Origin: Rhynchopus sp. YZ270_cl-10
Taxonomy: Eukaryota; Euglenozoa; Diplonemea; Diplonemida; Diplonemidae
Direction: 5' to 3'
Assembly: GCA_964035575.1 (NCBI GenBank)
Contig: CAXIVB010000006.1
Span: forward strand, 1-54,000
Length of the DNA stretch: 54,000 nucleotides
A program made the translations under genes and the position numbers. Shown piece after piece: positions 16,468 through 24,542 of this stretch (positions are counted from its first letter, which is position 1; every line of letters begins with the position of its first letter). The notes beneath the pieces were generated by a model. That model did not search any database and had not been told where the DNA came from. It worked only from the letters and a program-made list of their open reading frames with translations.

Positions 16468-16555
16468 ATTCTTTTCTTTGTTTTTTATTTTTCAGATCCG
16501 GTGCGATTGAAGACTTTCTCTGGACGCATTCTTTTTAAAAACAGGCTTCATTGTA

Positions 16556-16582
16556 TCCTCGGTAGTATAGAGGTCAGTATTT
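16556..16582 (+). pseudogene. tRNA-Asp(GUC), 5' part, split by an insertion
   Basis: TCCTCGGTAGTATAGAGGTC is the 5' part of a tRNA-Asp up to the end of the D arm. The rest lies at 18,115-18,159. The pieces are separated by a 1,524-bp element flanked by an 8-bp duplication of CAGTATTT. The acceptor halves still pair (TCCTCGG/CCGGGGA), so the gene was intact before insertion. No other tRNA-Asp occurs in the unit. Confidence 0.92.
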
Positions 16583-16904
16583 GGTGACCATGACTTACAT
16601 GTTTTGGGATCCACTTACATGTTTTGGGAAAAACATGACTTACATGTTTATGGTGGGAAACTTACATGTTTATGGATTTTCAGGTTGACCCACTTACAGG
16701 CCAAAAAAATTTTTTCTACACAAAAAAAATTTTTTCTTCAGAAAAAGCTCGTTCGAAAAAAAAAATTTTTTTTTTGCCTGTGAAAAATTTCTTATGAAGA
16801 CCTCTGGCAAAATTTTTGTGTCTGTGTGCAAAGTGTTTTACCCTTAGTCCGTGGGGAAGGATACTGATGGTGTTCACCCACATAACATAGCACACGAGCC
16901 AGCT

Positions 16905-17700
16905 AAGTAACTGACCCCCGAGAAGGTTTGCGGGCTATCAGCCACACGAACCAGATAACGCAACCTAGAACCAGCAGGTTCCCGCGCACCCGCACCCACC
17001 AGCCAGCTTATTAACCCACGAACCAGATAACGTTACCCGAACCCCGCGCACCCGCACAACCACACCAGCCGGATAACGCAACCTAGAACCAGCAGGTTCC
17101 CGCGCACCCGCACCCACCAGCCAGCTTATTAACCACACCAGCCAGATAACGTTGCCCGAACCCCGCGCACCCGCACAACCACACGAACCAGCTAGGGACC
17201 GCAAACCCGCGCACCCGTCAACCCGCAAACCCGCACAACCACCAGCCAGATAACGCAACCTAGAACCAGCAGGTTCCCGCGCACCCGCACCCACCAGCCA
17301 GCTTATTAACCCACGAACCAGATAACGTTACCCGAACCCCGCGCACCCGCACAACCACACGAACCAGCTAGGGACCGCAAACCCGCGCACCCGTCAACCC
17401 GCAAACCCGCACAACCACCAGCCAGATAACGCAACCTAGAACCAGCAGGTTCCCGCGCACCCGCACCCACCAGCCAGCTTATTAACCCACGAACCAGATA
17501 ACGTTGCCCGAACCCCGCGCACCCGCACCACCACACCAGCCAGATAACGCAACCTCGAACCCGCAAACCCGCGCACCCGCAAACCCGCAAACCCGCACAA
17601 CCACCAGCCAGAAAACGTAACCTAGAACCAGATAACGTTGCCCGAATCCCGCACACCCGCACAACCACACCAGTCAGATAACGTAACCTAGAACCCGCAT
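16905..17700. repeat. GC-rich minisatellite, first block
   Basis: CCAGATAACGCAACCTAGAA, CCGCGCACCCGCACCCACC, CCAGCCAGCTTATT and ACCCGCAAACCCGCACAACC are reshuffled in units of about 75-155 bp. The plus strand is rich in C and A and poor in G and T, so a transcript of the minus strand would be G-rich. The overlapping 109- and 120-codon frames (GCAGLR and SWLVGAGAREPAGSR repeats) are direct readings of the repeat. Confidence 0.9.
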
Positions 17701-17742
17701 TTGGTCAGGACCTCTTCAGAAAAACTGTGTGGAGAAGTATGA

Positions 17743-17820
17743 GACAGTGTAGCCGAGTGGTTACCACGCAGGTAAAAGTTTTCTTATGGTAGCGGGTTCA
17801 ACCCCCGAGACAAGTCAGTT
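17743..17820 (+). pseudogene. tRNA-like relic inside the insertion
   Basis: GTGTAGCCGAGTGGTTACC resembles a D arm/A box and GCGGGTTCAACCCCCG a T arm/B box, but acceptor and anticodon stems do not close. A similar relic (GTATCCAAGTGGTTACCAC) occurs at 19,605. Both begin GAGACA, so a tRNA-derived short element is possible. Confidence 0.45.
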
Positions 17821-18114
17821 TTTGGCTAAGTGGCAGAAATATGTTCCCGACCCGGGTATTGAATGTCGACCTGACCTCAAAAAAAAACTAACTTACATGT
17901 TTATGAAAAACCTGACTTACATGGTTATGAACCGGCAAAAATCTCAACATGACTTACATGGTTATGAAAAACATGACTTACATGTTTATTTGTACACAAA
18001 AATCCCCGGCTTAATAAACATGTAAGTCATGTTTTTCATAAACATGTAAGTCAGTTTTTTCCATAAACATGTAAGTTATCCCATAACCATGTAAGTCAGT
18101 ATGGCCCAGTATTT

Positions 18115-18159
18115 CCGCCTGTCACGCGGAAGACCCGGGTTCAATTCCCGGCCGGGGAA
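18115..18159 (+). pseudogene. tRNA-Asp(GUC), 3' part
   Basis: CCGCCTGTCACGCGGAAGAC carries the anticodon GTC, followed by the T arm CCGGGTTCAATTCCCGG and the acceptor strand CCGGGGA. See the 5' part at 16,556. Confidence 0.92.
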
Positions 18160-18261
18160 TTCTTTTTATGTGTTGTGTTTTCTTCTGTTTTTCCTTTTGC
18201 TCCGTTTTGGTTGTCCTTTCTCATCGTTCTCATTTCATTTCTAATATAAATCTGTTGGCAA

Positions 18262-18300
18262 GGCAGGATGGCCGAGAGGTCTAAGGCGGAGGACTCAAGG
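18262..18300 (+). pseudogene. tRNA-Leu(CAA), 5' half
   Basis: GGCAGGATGGCCGAGAGGTC and the GACTCAAG anticodon region match eukaryotic tRNA-Leu(CAA). The match ends just after the anticodon, near the 37/38 position, and an inverted-repeat element starting CAGTAGCACAGCGGCAC follows. No 3' half with a matching stem was found nearby. Confidence 0.8.
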
Positions 18301-18304
18301 CGAC

Positions 18305-18515
18305 TCAGTAGCACAGCGGCACAGAAACCAGCACTTCGGCAGGGTTTTTTCCAAAAAACAGGAAGCACATCGGCGCAAAAAAAAGGAAGCACATCGGCAA
18401 ACCACGGCTATAAGGCCCCGGCTGCGCCGATGTGCTTCCCTTTTTTTGCTGTTTTGGGTTGAAAAAAAATGACAGCACATCGGCGCACTTTCCCGGCTCC
18501 AGGTCACTTACAGGC
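18305..18515. repeat. Hairpin element of the GCACATCGGC family
   Basis: Inverted copies of AGCACATCGGC surround CCACGGCTATAAGGCCCCGG. The outer CAGTAGCACAGCGGCAC matches, in inverse, the end at about 20,683-20,698 (CAGTAGCACATCGGCAC), so these may be the two ends of one family or of one original element. Confidence 0.75.
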
Positions 18516-18621
18516 AAAAAATATTTTTTGCTCGTAAAAAAATTTTTCTTCACAAAAAAACTTTTTGTGAAAAAAATGTACATGGCATGTCATGGGTAAA
18601 ATTTATCATGGCCATTGTGTC
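18516..18621. other. AT-rich link shared by the two minisatellite blocks
   Basis: CACTTACAGGCAAAAAATA and following AT-rich DNA resemble 16,690-16,790 (CACTTACAGGCCAAAAAAAT), which also precedes a minisatellite block. The pairing suggests both blocks descend from one element. Confidence 0.55.
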
Positions 18622-19300
18622 CGGTAGAACCACCACACCAACCGAATAACGCAACCTAGAACCAGCAGGTTCCCGCGCACCCGCACCCACCAGCCAGCTT
18701 ATCGACCACACGAACCAGATAAAGTGCCCGAACCCCGCGCACCCGCACCACCACACGAACCAGCTAGGGACCGCAAACCCGCGCACCCGTCAACCCGCAA
18801 ACCCGCACAACCACCAGCCAGATAACGCAACCTAGAACCAGCTAGGTCCCGCGCACCCGCACCCACCAGCCAGCTTTTTGACCACACCAGCCAGATAACG
18901 CAACCTAGAACCAGCTAGGTCCCGCGCACCCGCACCCACCAGCCAGCTTTTTGACCACACCAGCCAGATAACGCAACCTAGAACCAGCTAGGTCCCGCGC
19001 ACCCGCACCCACCAGCCAGCTTTTTGACCACACCAGCCAGATAACGCAACCTAGAACCAGCTAGGTCCCGCGCACCCGCACCCACCAGCCAGCTTATCGA
19101 CCACACCAGCCAGATAACGTTGCCCGAACCCCGCGCACCCGCACAACCACACGAACCAGCTAGGGACCGCAAACCCGCGCAACCACCAACCAGATAACAC
19201 AACCTAGAACCAGCAGGTTCCCGCGCACCCGCACCCACCAGCCAGCTTATTCACCACACGAACGAGATAACGTTGCTTGAATCCCGCACACCTGAAGAAC
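18622..19300. repeat. GC-rich minisatellite, second block
   Basis: Same motifs as the first block. An exact 73-bp unit ending CCAGCCAGCTTTTTGACC repeats at 18,874, 18,947 and 19,020, evidence of recent local expansion. Confidence 0.9.
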
Positions 19301-19320
19301 CACACGAGCCATACCAAATA

Positions 19321-19346
19321 CATACCCCGATGCGCATCGGGGTATG
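19321..19346. repeat. Perfect 26-bp palindrome
   Basis: CATACCCCGATGC is followed directly by its reverse complement, with no spacer. It lies between the minisatellite and the 5S pseudogene pair. Confidence 0.9.
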
Positions 19347-19415
19347 CGATGTACTACCGACTGGCCCTGAGACACTTGTGTAGTATCCACTGGGATACAT
19401 CGTGTCGCTTCAGGA

Positions 19416-19590
19416 CTTACCAGCTGGTCACCCACGCCAGTACTATCCAGGCTTACTGGTGCTTAACTTCTCGAATCAGGAGGGATGAGGTGTATTCACC
19501 AGACTCCAGTGAATTACACCGCATCCCGCTCTATTTGAGAAGTTAAGCACCAGTAAGCCTGGATAGTACTGGCGTGGGTGACCAGTACGT
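19416..19590. pseudogene. Head-to-head pair of truncated 5S rRNA pseudogenes
   Basis: 19,416-19,503 (minus) and 19,505-19,590 (plus) each lack about the first 14 nt and the 3' end of 5S. Both share CACCAGTAAGCC where the functional genes have CACCAGCAGGCC, so one was copied from the other. Together they form an 85-bp-armed imperfect palindrome. Confidence 0.88.
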
Positions 19591-19604
19591 GAAATCCTTG
19601 TGTG

Positions 19605-19690
19605 AGACAAAGTATCCAAGTGGTTACCACAAAGTTACCTTACATTACTTTTTCTTGTGGGTCAGAGGTTCAAACCCCTTGTGAGCAGTT
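19605..19690 (+). pseudogene. tRNA-like relic next to the 5S palindrome
   Basis: GTATCCAAGTGGTTACCAC and GAGGTTCAAACCCC resemble A and B boxes, 40-50 bp apart. No cloverleaf closes. It is related to the relic at 17,743. Confidence 0.45.
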
Positions 19691-19721
19691 TTGCGTCCCA
19701 CGTATAATCCTTCACAAACCT

Positions 19722-20700
19722 AAAGGGAAGCACATCGGCACAACCGTGGCATAATAGCCGTGGCTGCCGATGTGCTTCCCTTTTGGTTTTGTGCACTTTT
19801 TCGTTTCGAACCGAAAAGTGTCCAAAAACAAAAGGGAAGCACATCGGCGCAACCATGGCCTTATAGCCGTGGTTGCCGATGTGCCTCACATCGGCACAAC
19901 CGTGGCATAATAGCCGTGGCTGCCGATGTGCTTCCCTTTTGATTTTGTGCACTTTTTCGTTTCGAACCGAAAAGTGTCCAAAAACAAAAGGGAAGCACAT
20001 CGGCGCAACCATGGCCTTATAGCCGTGGTTGCCGATGTGCCTCACATCGGCACAACCGTGGCATAATAGCCGTGGCTGCCGATGTGCTTCCCTTTTGATT
20101 TTGTGCACTTTTTCGTTTCGAACCGAAAAGTGTCCAAAAACAAAAGGGAAGCACATCGGCGCAACCGTGGCCTAAAAGCCGTGGTTGCCGATGTGCCTCA
20201 CATCGGCACAACCGTGGCATAATAGCCGTGGCTGCCGATGTGCTTCCCTTTTGATTTTGTGCACTTTTTCGTTTCGAACCGAAAAGTGTCCAAAAACAAA
20301 AGGGAAGCACATCGGCGCAGGCAGGGACTTATAGCCGTGGTTGCCGATGTGCCTCACATCGGCACAACCGTGGCATAATAGCCGTGGCTGCCGATGTGCT
20401 TCCCTTTTGGTTTTGTGCACTTTTTCGTTTCGAACCGAAAAGTGTCCCAAAAAAAAAGGGAAGCACATCGGCACATTGCATGGAAAAAAGGGAAGCACAT
20501 CGGCACATAAAAAGGGAAGCACATCGGCAAAATATGTGCGAAAAAAAAGGGAAGCACATCGGCGCAAAAAAAGGGAAGCACATCGGCAAACCACGGCTAT
20601 TAAGCCCCGGCTGTGCCGATGTGCTTCCCTTTTATTCCGCCGATGTGCTTCCTTTTTTTTGCGCCGATGTGCTGTATTCAGTGCCGATGTGCTACTGGAT
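19722..20700. repeat. 156-bp hairpin tandem array (GCACATCGGC family)
   Basis: CACATCGGCACAACCGTGG starts at 19,731, 19,887, 20,043, 20,199 and 20,355, an exact 156-bp period. Each unit contains three inverted repeats: GGGAAGCACATCGGC with its complement; CACTTTTTCG with CGAAAAGTG; and CACATCGGCGCAACC with its complement. After 20,460 the array decays into short AAAGGGAAGCACATCGGC pieces. The repeat explains the long open frames on both strands here. Confidence 0.92.
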
Positions 20701-20741
20701 GGCCCTTAACCTGGCGCCTTAGACCACTCGGCCATCTCGCC
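20701..20741 (-). pseudogene. tRNA-Leu(AAG), 5' half
   Basis: GGCGAGATGGCCGAGTGGTC and AAGGCGCCAGGTTAAGGG match the 5' half of the tRNA-Leu(CAG) at 14,546 and give anticodon AAG. The match ends at the anticodon loop, where the hairpin-family terminus CAGTAGCACATCGGCAC begins. It faces the tRNA-Leu(CAA) half at 18,262 in inverted orientation. Confidence 0.8.
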
Positions 20742-20834
20742 TTCAATAAAAGCCAACAAGAATATGGAAGTGGGAATGCGTTTCAACCAGTCACAGAGGA
20801 GAATAACAAGGGACGAAACGGAGAAAAAGGAAAG

Positions 20835-20906
20835 TTCTCCTACGCGGATTCGAACCGCGGTCGCGAGATTCAGAGTCTCGAGTGCTAACCACTACACCAT
20901 AGGAGA
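20835..20906 (-). tRNA. tRNA-Gln(CUG)
   Basis: Acceptor TCTCCTA/TAGGAGA, anticodon stem CGAGA/TCTCG, loop CTCTGAA. Confidence 0.95.
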
Positions 20907-20997
20907 TACAATTCTGTCGCTTCCTTCTTTTTCTTTGGTACCAAAAAGAATCGAGATCTGGAAATATCACAACAGTGTTTCCAAGCCAAAAAATGTT

Positions 20998-21070
20998 TGG
21001 AGATTGAGGGTATCGATCCCTCTACCTCTCGCATGCTGAGCGAGCGCTCTACCATTTGAGCTAAACCCCC
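20998..21070 (-). tRNA. tRNA-Ala(AGC)
   Basis: Acceptor GGGGGTT/AATCTCC with G3-U70, anticodon stem CTCGC/GCGAG, loop TCAGCAT with C33. Reading the loop one base out of register would give Leu(CAG), but the short variable loop and G3-U70 rule that out. Confidence 0.93.
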
Positions 21071-21171
21071 TTACATTTCTTAAACGAATCTTTACAAGGT
21101 GGGGATGGAATTCAAAACCAAAAAGGGAGAAGTAACACTCAAGAGAAAATCTGGTCTTGAAACAAAAAGAG

Positions 21172-21243
21172 AGGGCACACCCGGGTTCGAACCAGGGACC
21201 GTTCGGACTGCAGCCGAATGCTCTACCACTGAGCTATATACCC
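21172..21243 (-). tRNA. tRNA-Cys(GCA)
   Basis: Acceptor GGGTATA/TGTGCCC, anticodon stem TTCGG/CCGAA, loop CTGCAGT. Confidence 0.95.
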
Positions 21244-21326
21244 TTCAATAATCATGCTTTGCGCTGAATACTATCAGTTCACTTTTCAACCAACTTCTGT
21301 GTGTTACACCACAAATAAGGAAAAAA

Positions 21327-21445
21327 GGATTCAAGCACCCGGACTTCCCAGCTGGTCACCCACGCCAGTACTATCCAGGCCTGCTGGTGCTTAACTTCTC
21401 AAATCAGGCGGGATGAGGTGTATTCACCAGAGTATGGCCGAATCC
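21327..21445 (-). rRNA. 5S rRNA, copy f
   Basis: 119 nt; the first of three minus-strand copies spaced 750 and 755 bp. Unlike copies g and h it is not followed by the external Pol III-type element. Confidence 0.96.
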
Positions 21446-21587
21446 AATAATGGGTCTGGGTGGAAAACCTTTGAAGAGCTTTTTATTTCTGAGCTTGTTT
21501 TTGCTTCACTTGTGCAAAAGGTCTTGGGTGTTGCATGGTACAGGAAACTTTATTTGTCTCCCCTGTTCCGCTGCACTCTGCATTAGG

Positions 21588-21746
21588 TCACCTAAAATAA
21601 GGCCAGTTTGCGATCTTCTTGGAGTATCTTGGTGTCCAGTACAGTGTTTCTGGCATTGTGGACTTGCATGTTGTACAGGGCAACTGCCTGGGAATTAGTC
21701 CCACTTCTTGCAACAGTTTAGCTATTTCGGCATCCCCAGCGCGCAT
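21588..21746 (-). pseudogene. Transposase-like fragment in the f-g spacer
   Basis: Same 52-codon frame as 2382-2540; the flank after the stop differs by a 5-bp deletion. Confidence 0.35.
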
Positions 21747-21863
21747 GATATTAAGCACAGGAGAATTTTTGGCTGCAGGTGCGCGCGTCCCTTCTGGGGA
21801 GTATGGATGCCTCTTCCTCAGTTTTTGTTGTGCATTTTTGCACCTTTGCGCTCATCTCCATCT

Positions 21864-21971
21864 CACCAAAGGTGAAATTGTGAATGCTGTCATGCAGCAT
21901 TCACATTCCAGCATGCTCCTGTAGGCTGAAGCACCGTCGGTGGTGTAGTCTCCCCTCATTTCTGCTCTCTG
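21864..21971 (-). ncRNA. Candidate spacer RNA in the f-g spacer
   Basis: Same as 1897-2010 but with an intact downstream flank; the element is at 21,995-22,031. Confidence 0.35.
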
Positions 21972-22076
21972 GATAGTGCAACAAACACAGGGATACAAGA
22001 CAGGGTTGTCTTGTTGGAGGTGGGTCAGGGTCTGGATGTCCTAAAACCACACACCAACACGGAAGAAAAGCAAAAA

Positions 22077-22195
22077 GGATTCAAGCACCCGGACTTCCCA
22101 GCTGGTCACCCACGCCAGTACTATCCAGGCCTGCTGGTGCTTAACTTCTCAAATCAGGCGGGATGAGGTGTATTCACCAGAGTATGGCCGAATCC
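22077..22195 (-). rRNA. 5S rRNA, copy g
   Basis: Equivalent of copy a at an offset of 19,961. Confidence 0.96.
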
Positions 22196-22342
22196 AATAA
22201 TGGGTCTGGGTGGAAAACCTTTGAAGAGCTTTATATTTCTGAGCTTGTTTTTGCTTCACTTGTGCAAAAGGTCTTGGGTGTTGCATGGTACAGGAAACTT
22301 TATTTGTCTCCCCTGTTCCGCTGCACTCTGCATTAGGTCATT

Positions 22343-22501
22343 TCACCTAAAATAAGGCCAGTTTGCGATCTTCTTGGAGTATCTTGGTGTCCAGTACAGT
22401 GTTTCTGGCATTGTGGACTTGCATGTTGTACAGGGCAACTGCCTGGGAATTAGTCCCACTTCTTGCAACAGTTTAGCTATTTCGGCATCCCCAGCGCGCA
22501 T
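22343..22501 (-). pseudogene. Transposase-like fragment in the g-h spacer
   Basis: Identical to 2382-2540. Confidence 0.35.
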
Positions 22502-22831
22502 GATATTAAGCACAGGAGAATTTTTGGCTGCAGGTGCGCACGTCCCTTCTGGGGAGTATGGATGCCTCTTCCTCAGTTTTTGTTGTGCATTTTTGCACCT
22601 TTGCGCTCATCTCCATCTCACCAAAGGTGAAATTGTGAATGCTGTCATGCAGCATTCACATTCCAGCATGCTCCTGTAGGCTGAAGCACCGTCGGTGGTG
22701 TAGTCTCCCCTCATTTCTGCTCTCTGGATAGTGCAACAAACACAGGGATACAAGACAGGGTTGTCTTGTTGGAGGTGGGTCAGGGTCTGGATGTCCTAAA
22801 ACCACACACCAACACGGAAGAAAAGCAAAAA

Positions 22832-22950
22832 GGATTCAAGCACCCGGACTTCCCAGCTGGTCACCCACGCCAGTACTATCCAGGCCTGCTGGTGCTTAAC
22901 TTCTCAAATCAGGCGGGATGAGGTGTATTCACCAGAGTATGGCCGAATCC
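22832..22950 (-). rRNA. 5S rRNA, copy h
   Basis: Equivalent of copy b; the element follows at 22,750-22,786. Confidence 0.96.
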
Positions 22951-23250
22951 AATACTGAGTCAGGTTCGAAAACCTTTGAAGAGCTTTTTATTTCTGACCT
23001 TGTTTTTGCTTCGGTTGTGAAAACCGGTTTGTGGGTCAGCAGGTTTAACAAGTTTGGCCAGTCCTTAGCACAACACTTAGTGCGCTGCACTACTGCATCG
23101 GAGCAGGTGCCTGTGTGCTCACAGGTCACCACTCAGTGGTCGATCCCTCTAGACCAGTGTGCTGGGTTTACTGGGTTTACTGGGTAACATGATGGTTTGT
23201 GTGATCACGTTTGTTTTGGTTTGTTTGTTTAAAAAGGCGGGTTTGTGCAA

Positions 23251-23397
23251 AGCACAGCACCGCCGCTGTCAAAAATTTCACTGTGCAAGCCAGCCAAAGC
23301 TAGTGCCACCAGTATCCCCTGCGCAGTGCAATGCAAGGGCCACTGGTGTGTCGACGCCCTTGTTGATCAGGTCAGACACCAGTAAGGTATGTAACCT
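23251..23397 (-). ncRNA. U1 snRNA, second copy in unit 1
   Basis: Identical to 3290-3436, at an offset of 19,961, with the same -47 box. Confidence 0.88.
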
Positions 23398-23478
23398 CTA
23401 GCTGAGTTTAACAACATGCGAAACTCCAACACCTTCAGGGAAGCGTAGTGGTTGTCAAGACTTAAAAACAGATGAGAC

Positions 23479-23583
23479 ACAAAGGCCCCTTCAAAAATTA
23501 TGCTTTCACTTAGTGGCTCTTACCCACGGTCATCTTTAGTAAAAGGCGAAAGATGAGTTCGATATGGGCAAGAACCGTGATAT
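23479..23583 (-). ncRNA. U5 snRNA, second copy in unit 1
   Basis: Identical to 3518-3622. Confidence 0.9.
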
Positions 23584-24104
23584 GGCTCTGTTTTGTTCTA
23601 TTGCTGTATGCACTTTGCTACACATGGAAGCATGTTGAGAGCGAGGATAGTGTGGTAACTTCTTGATTGATCAAGATGTCCTTGAAGGTGAAAAAAGTAA
23701 TGTGAAGCCTTTTTTGAGGTTTTTCTTAAAAACAAGCTGTAAGTGGAAGGGCTGTGCCTGGTACTCTTCCCTGCGCCATACAGGGGAGAGACAAAACAAT
23801 ACAAGAAGTATGTGACAATCATCGCAAGTGCTCATGCTGCACATGCCCAACCTATGTCATCATCCAGCTTTGGTCTTGTGCCGAAGAAAACAATCTTCAA
23901 CACGAATGCACTCAAAAACAGATCCTGTGTAGAGTACAGTCTTGCCCTTGTTTGTTCCACCTATCGGCTGCACAGATGTCTACAGGGAGGCACATTGGTG
24001 GTGGTAGTTCTGGTGTGTTAGCTTTACGTGGTGTCTTTATGTTACCACCCCAACACGCTTCCCTGTTGACATAGCTTTGTGACACGACTGGGAGAAAAGG
24101 AGGT

Positions 24105-24246
24105 ATTCTTGCGCTCGGGATAATTCCATAAGCAATGACCAAATAGGGACGCTGTGGAGAGATTGCTGGTTGAAAACTACCCAATTCCCGCCATGGGCCG
24201 CTTCGGCGTTGCCACATTGGCAATTTGTGTAGCTGCTTCGGCGGCC
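24105..24246 (+). ncRNA. U4 snRNA, second copy in unit 1
   Basis: Identical to 4144-4285. Here it is followed by the truncated U2 at 24,397. Confidence 0.92.
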
Positions 24247-24396
24247 TTGTTTTTACTACGATTGATCATCACCTTCGCTCACTTCCCTGTGACATGGGTG
24301 TGTAATCTGTTTGCCTTGTTGTTTCCTAGTAATATTGATCATCATCATGCTTCCCTGTACATGGGTGTCGAATTTGGTATGGACTAAAAAGAAGTC

Positions 24397-24542
24397 ATAC
24401 CTTCTCGGCCTTTTGGCTAAGATCAAGTGTATTATCTGTTCTTATCAGCTTAATATCTGATACAGTGCCTTGTGCACTGATGATATTAACGCAATTTCTC
24501 ATTGGGGTGACGGGTCGCCAGGGCAACCTGGTCCGTTCACAC
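24397..24542 (+). pseudogene. U2 snRNA, 3'-truncated (unit 2)
   Basis: Same truncation and satellite junction as 70-215. Confidence 0.88.

Larger units (their letters stand above)
16583..18106. mobile_element. 1,524-bp insertion with terminal inverted repeats in tRNA-Asp
   Basis: The left end GGTGACCATGACTTACATG and the inverted right end GGCCATACTGACTTACATG match over their inner 11 bases, and the element is flanked by CAGTATTT at 16,575-16,582 and 18,107-18,114. Subterminal copies of ACTTACATGTTTATGG occur in inverted orientation at both ends. The interior is a GC-rich minisatellite plus a tRNA-like relic, with no transposase. It is a non-autonomous DNA transposon; an 8-bp duplication and GG ends are compatible with hAT or Merlin-type elements, which I cannot separate. 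Confidence 0.82.
1..24327. repeat. Long form of the tandem small-RNA gene unit, copy 1 (24,327 bp)
   Basis: The sequence at position 1 recurs at 24,328 and every gene I located in 1-24,327 recurs at an offset of exactly 24,327. The unit carries seven 5S genes, two each of U1, U4 and U5, one complete and one truncated U2, one U6, four SL RNA genes, one 7SL, two copies of an unidentified structured RNA, 13 intact tRNAs and three interrupted tRNAs. The start point is simply the window edge, not a biological boundary. Identity over this length implies recent amplification or strong homogenisation, as for rDNA. Confidence 0.95.

Noticed and set aside
17306-17668. Gly/Ala/Arg-rich frames of 109-120 codons
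   Set aside because: They are readings of the GC-rich minisatellite and have no start context or family.
18262-18300. tRNA-Leu(CAA) with a normal intron
   Set aside because: No 3' half able to pair with the 5' half was found on the plus strand downstream, and the interruption begins with a repeat-family terminus.
19662-20156. 164-codon minus-strand frame, the longest in the window
   Set aside because: It is produced by the 156-bp hairpin array, a period divisible by three, and repeats the same peptide block.
19722-20700. CRISPR-like array
   Set aside because: There are no unique spacers; the whole 156-bp unit repeats, and the genes around it are eukaryotic nuclear RNA genes.
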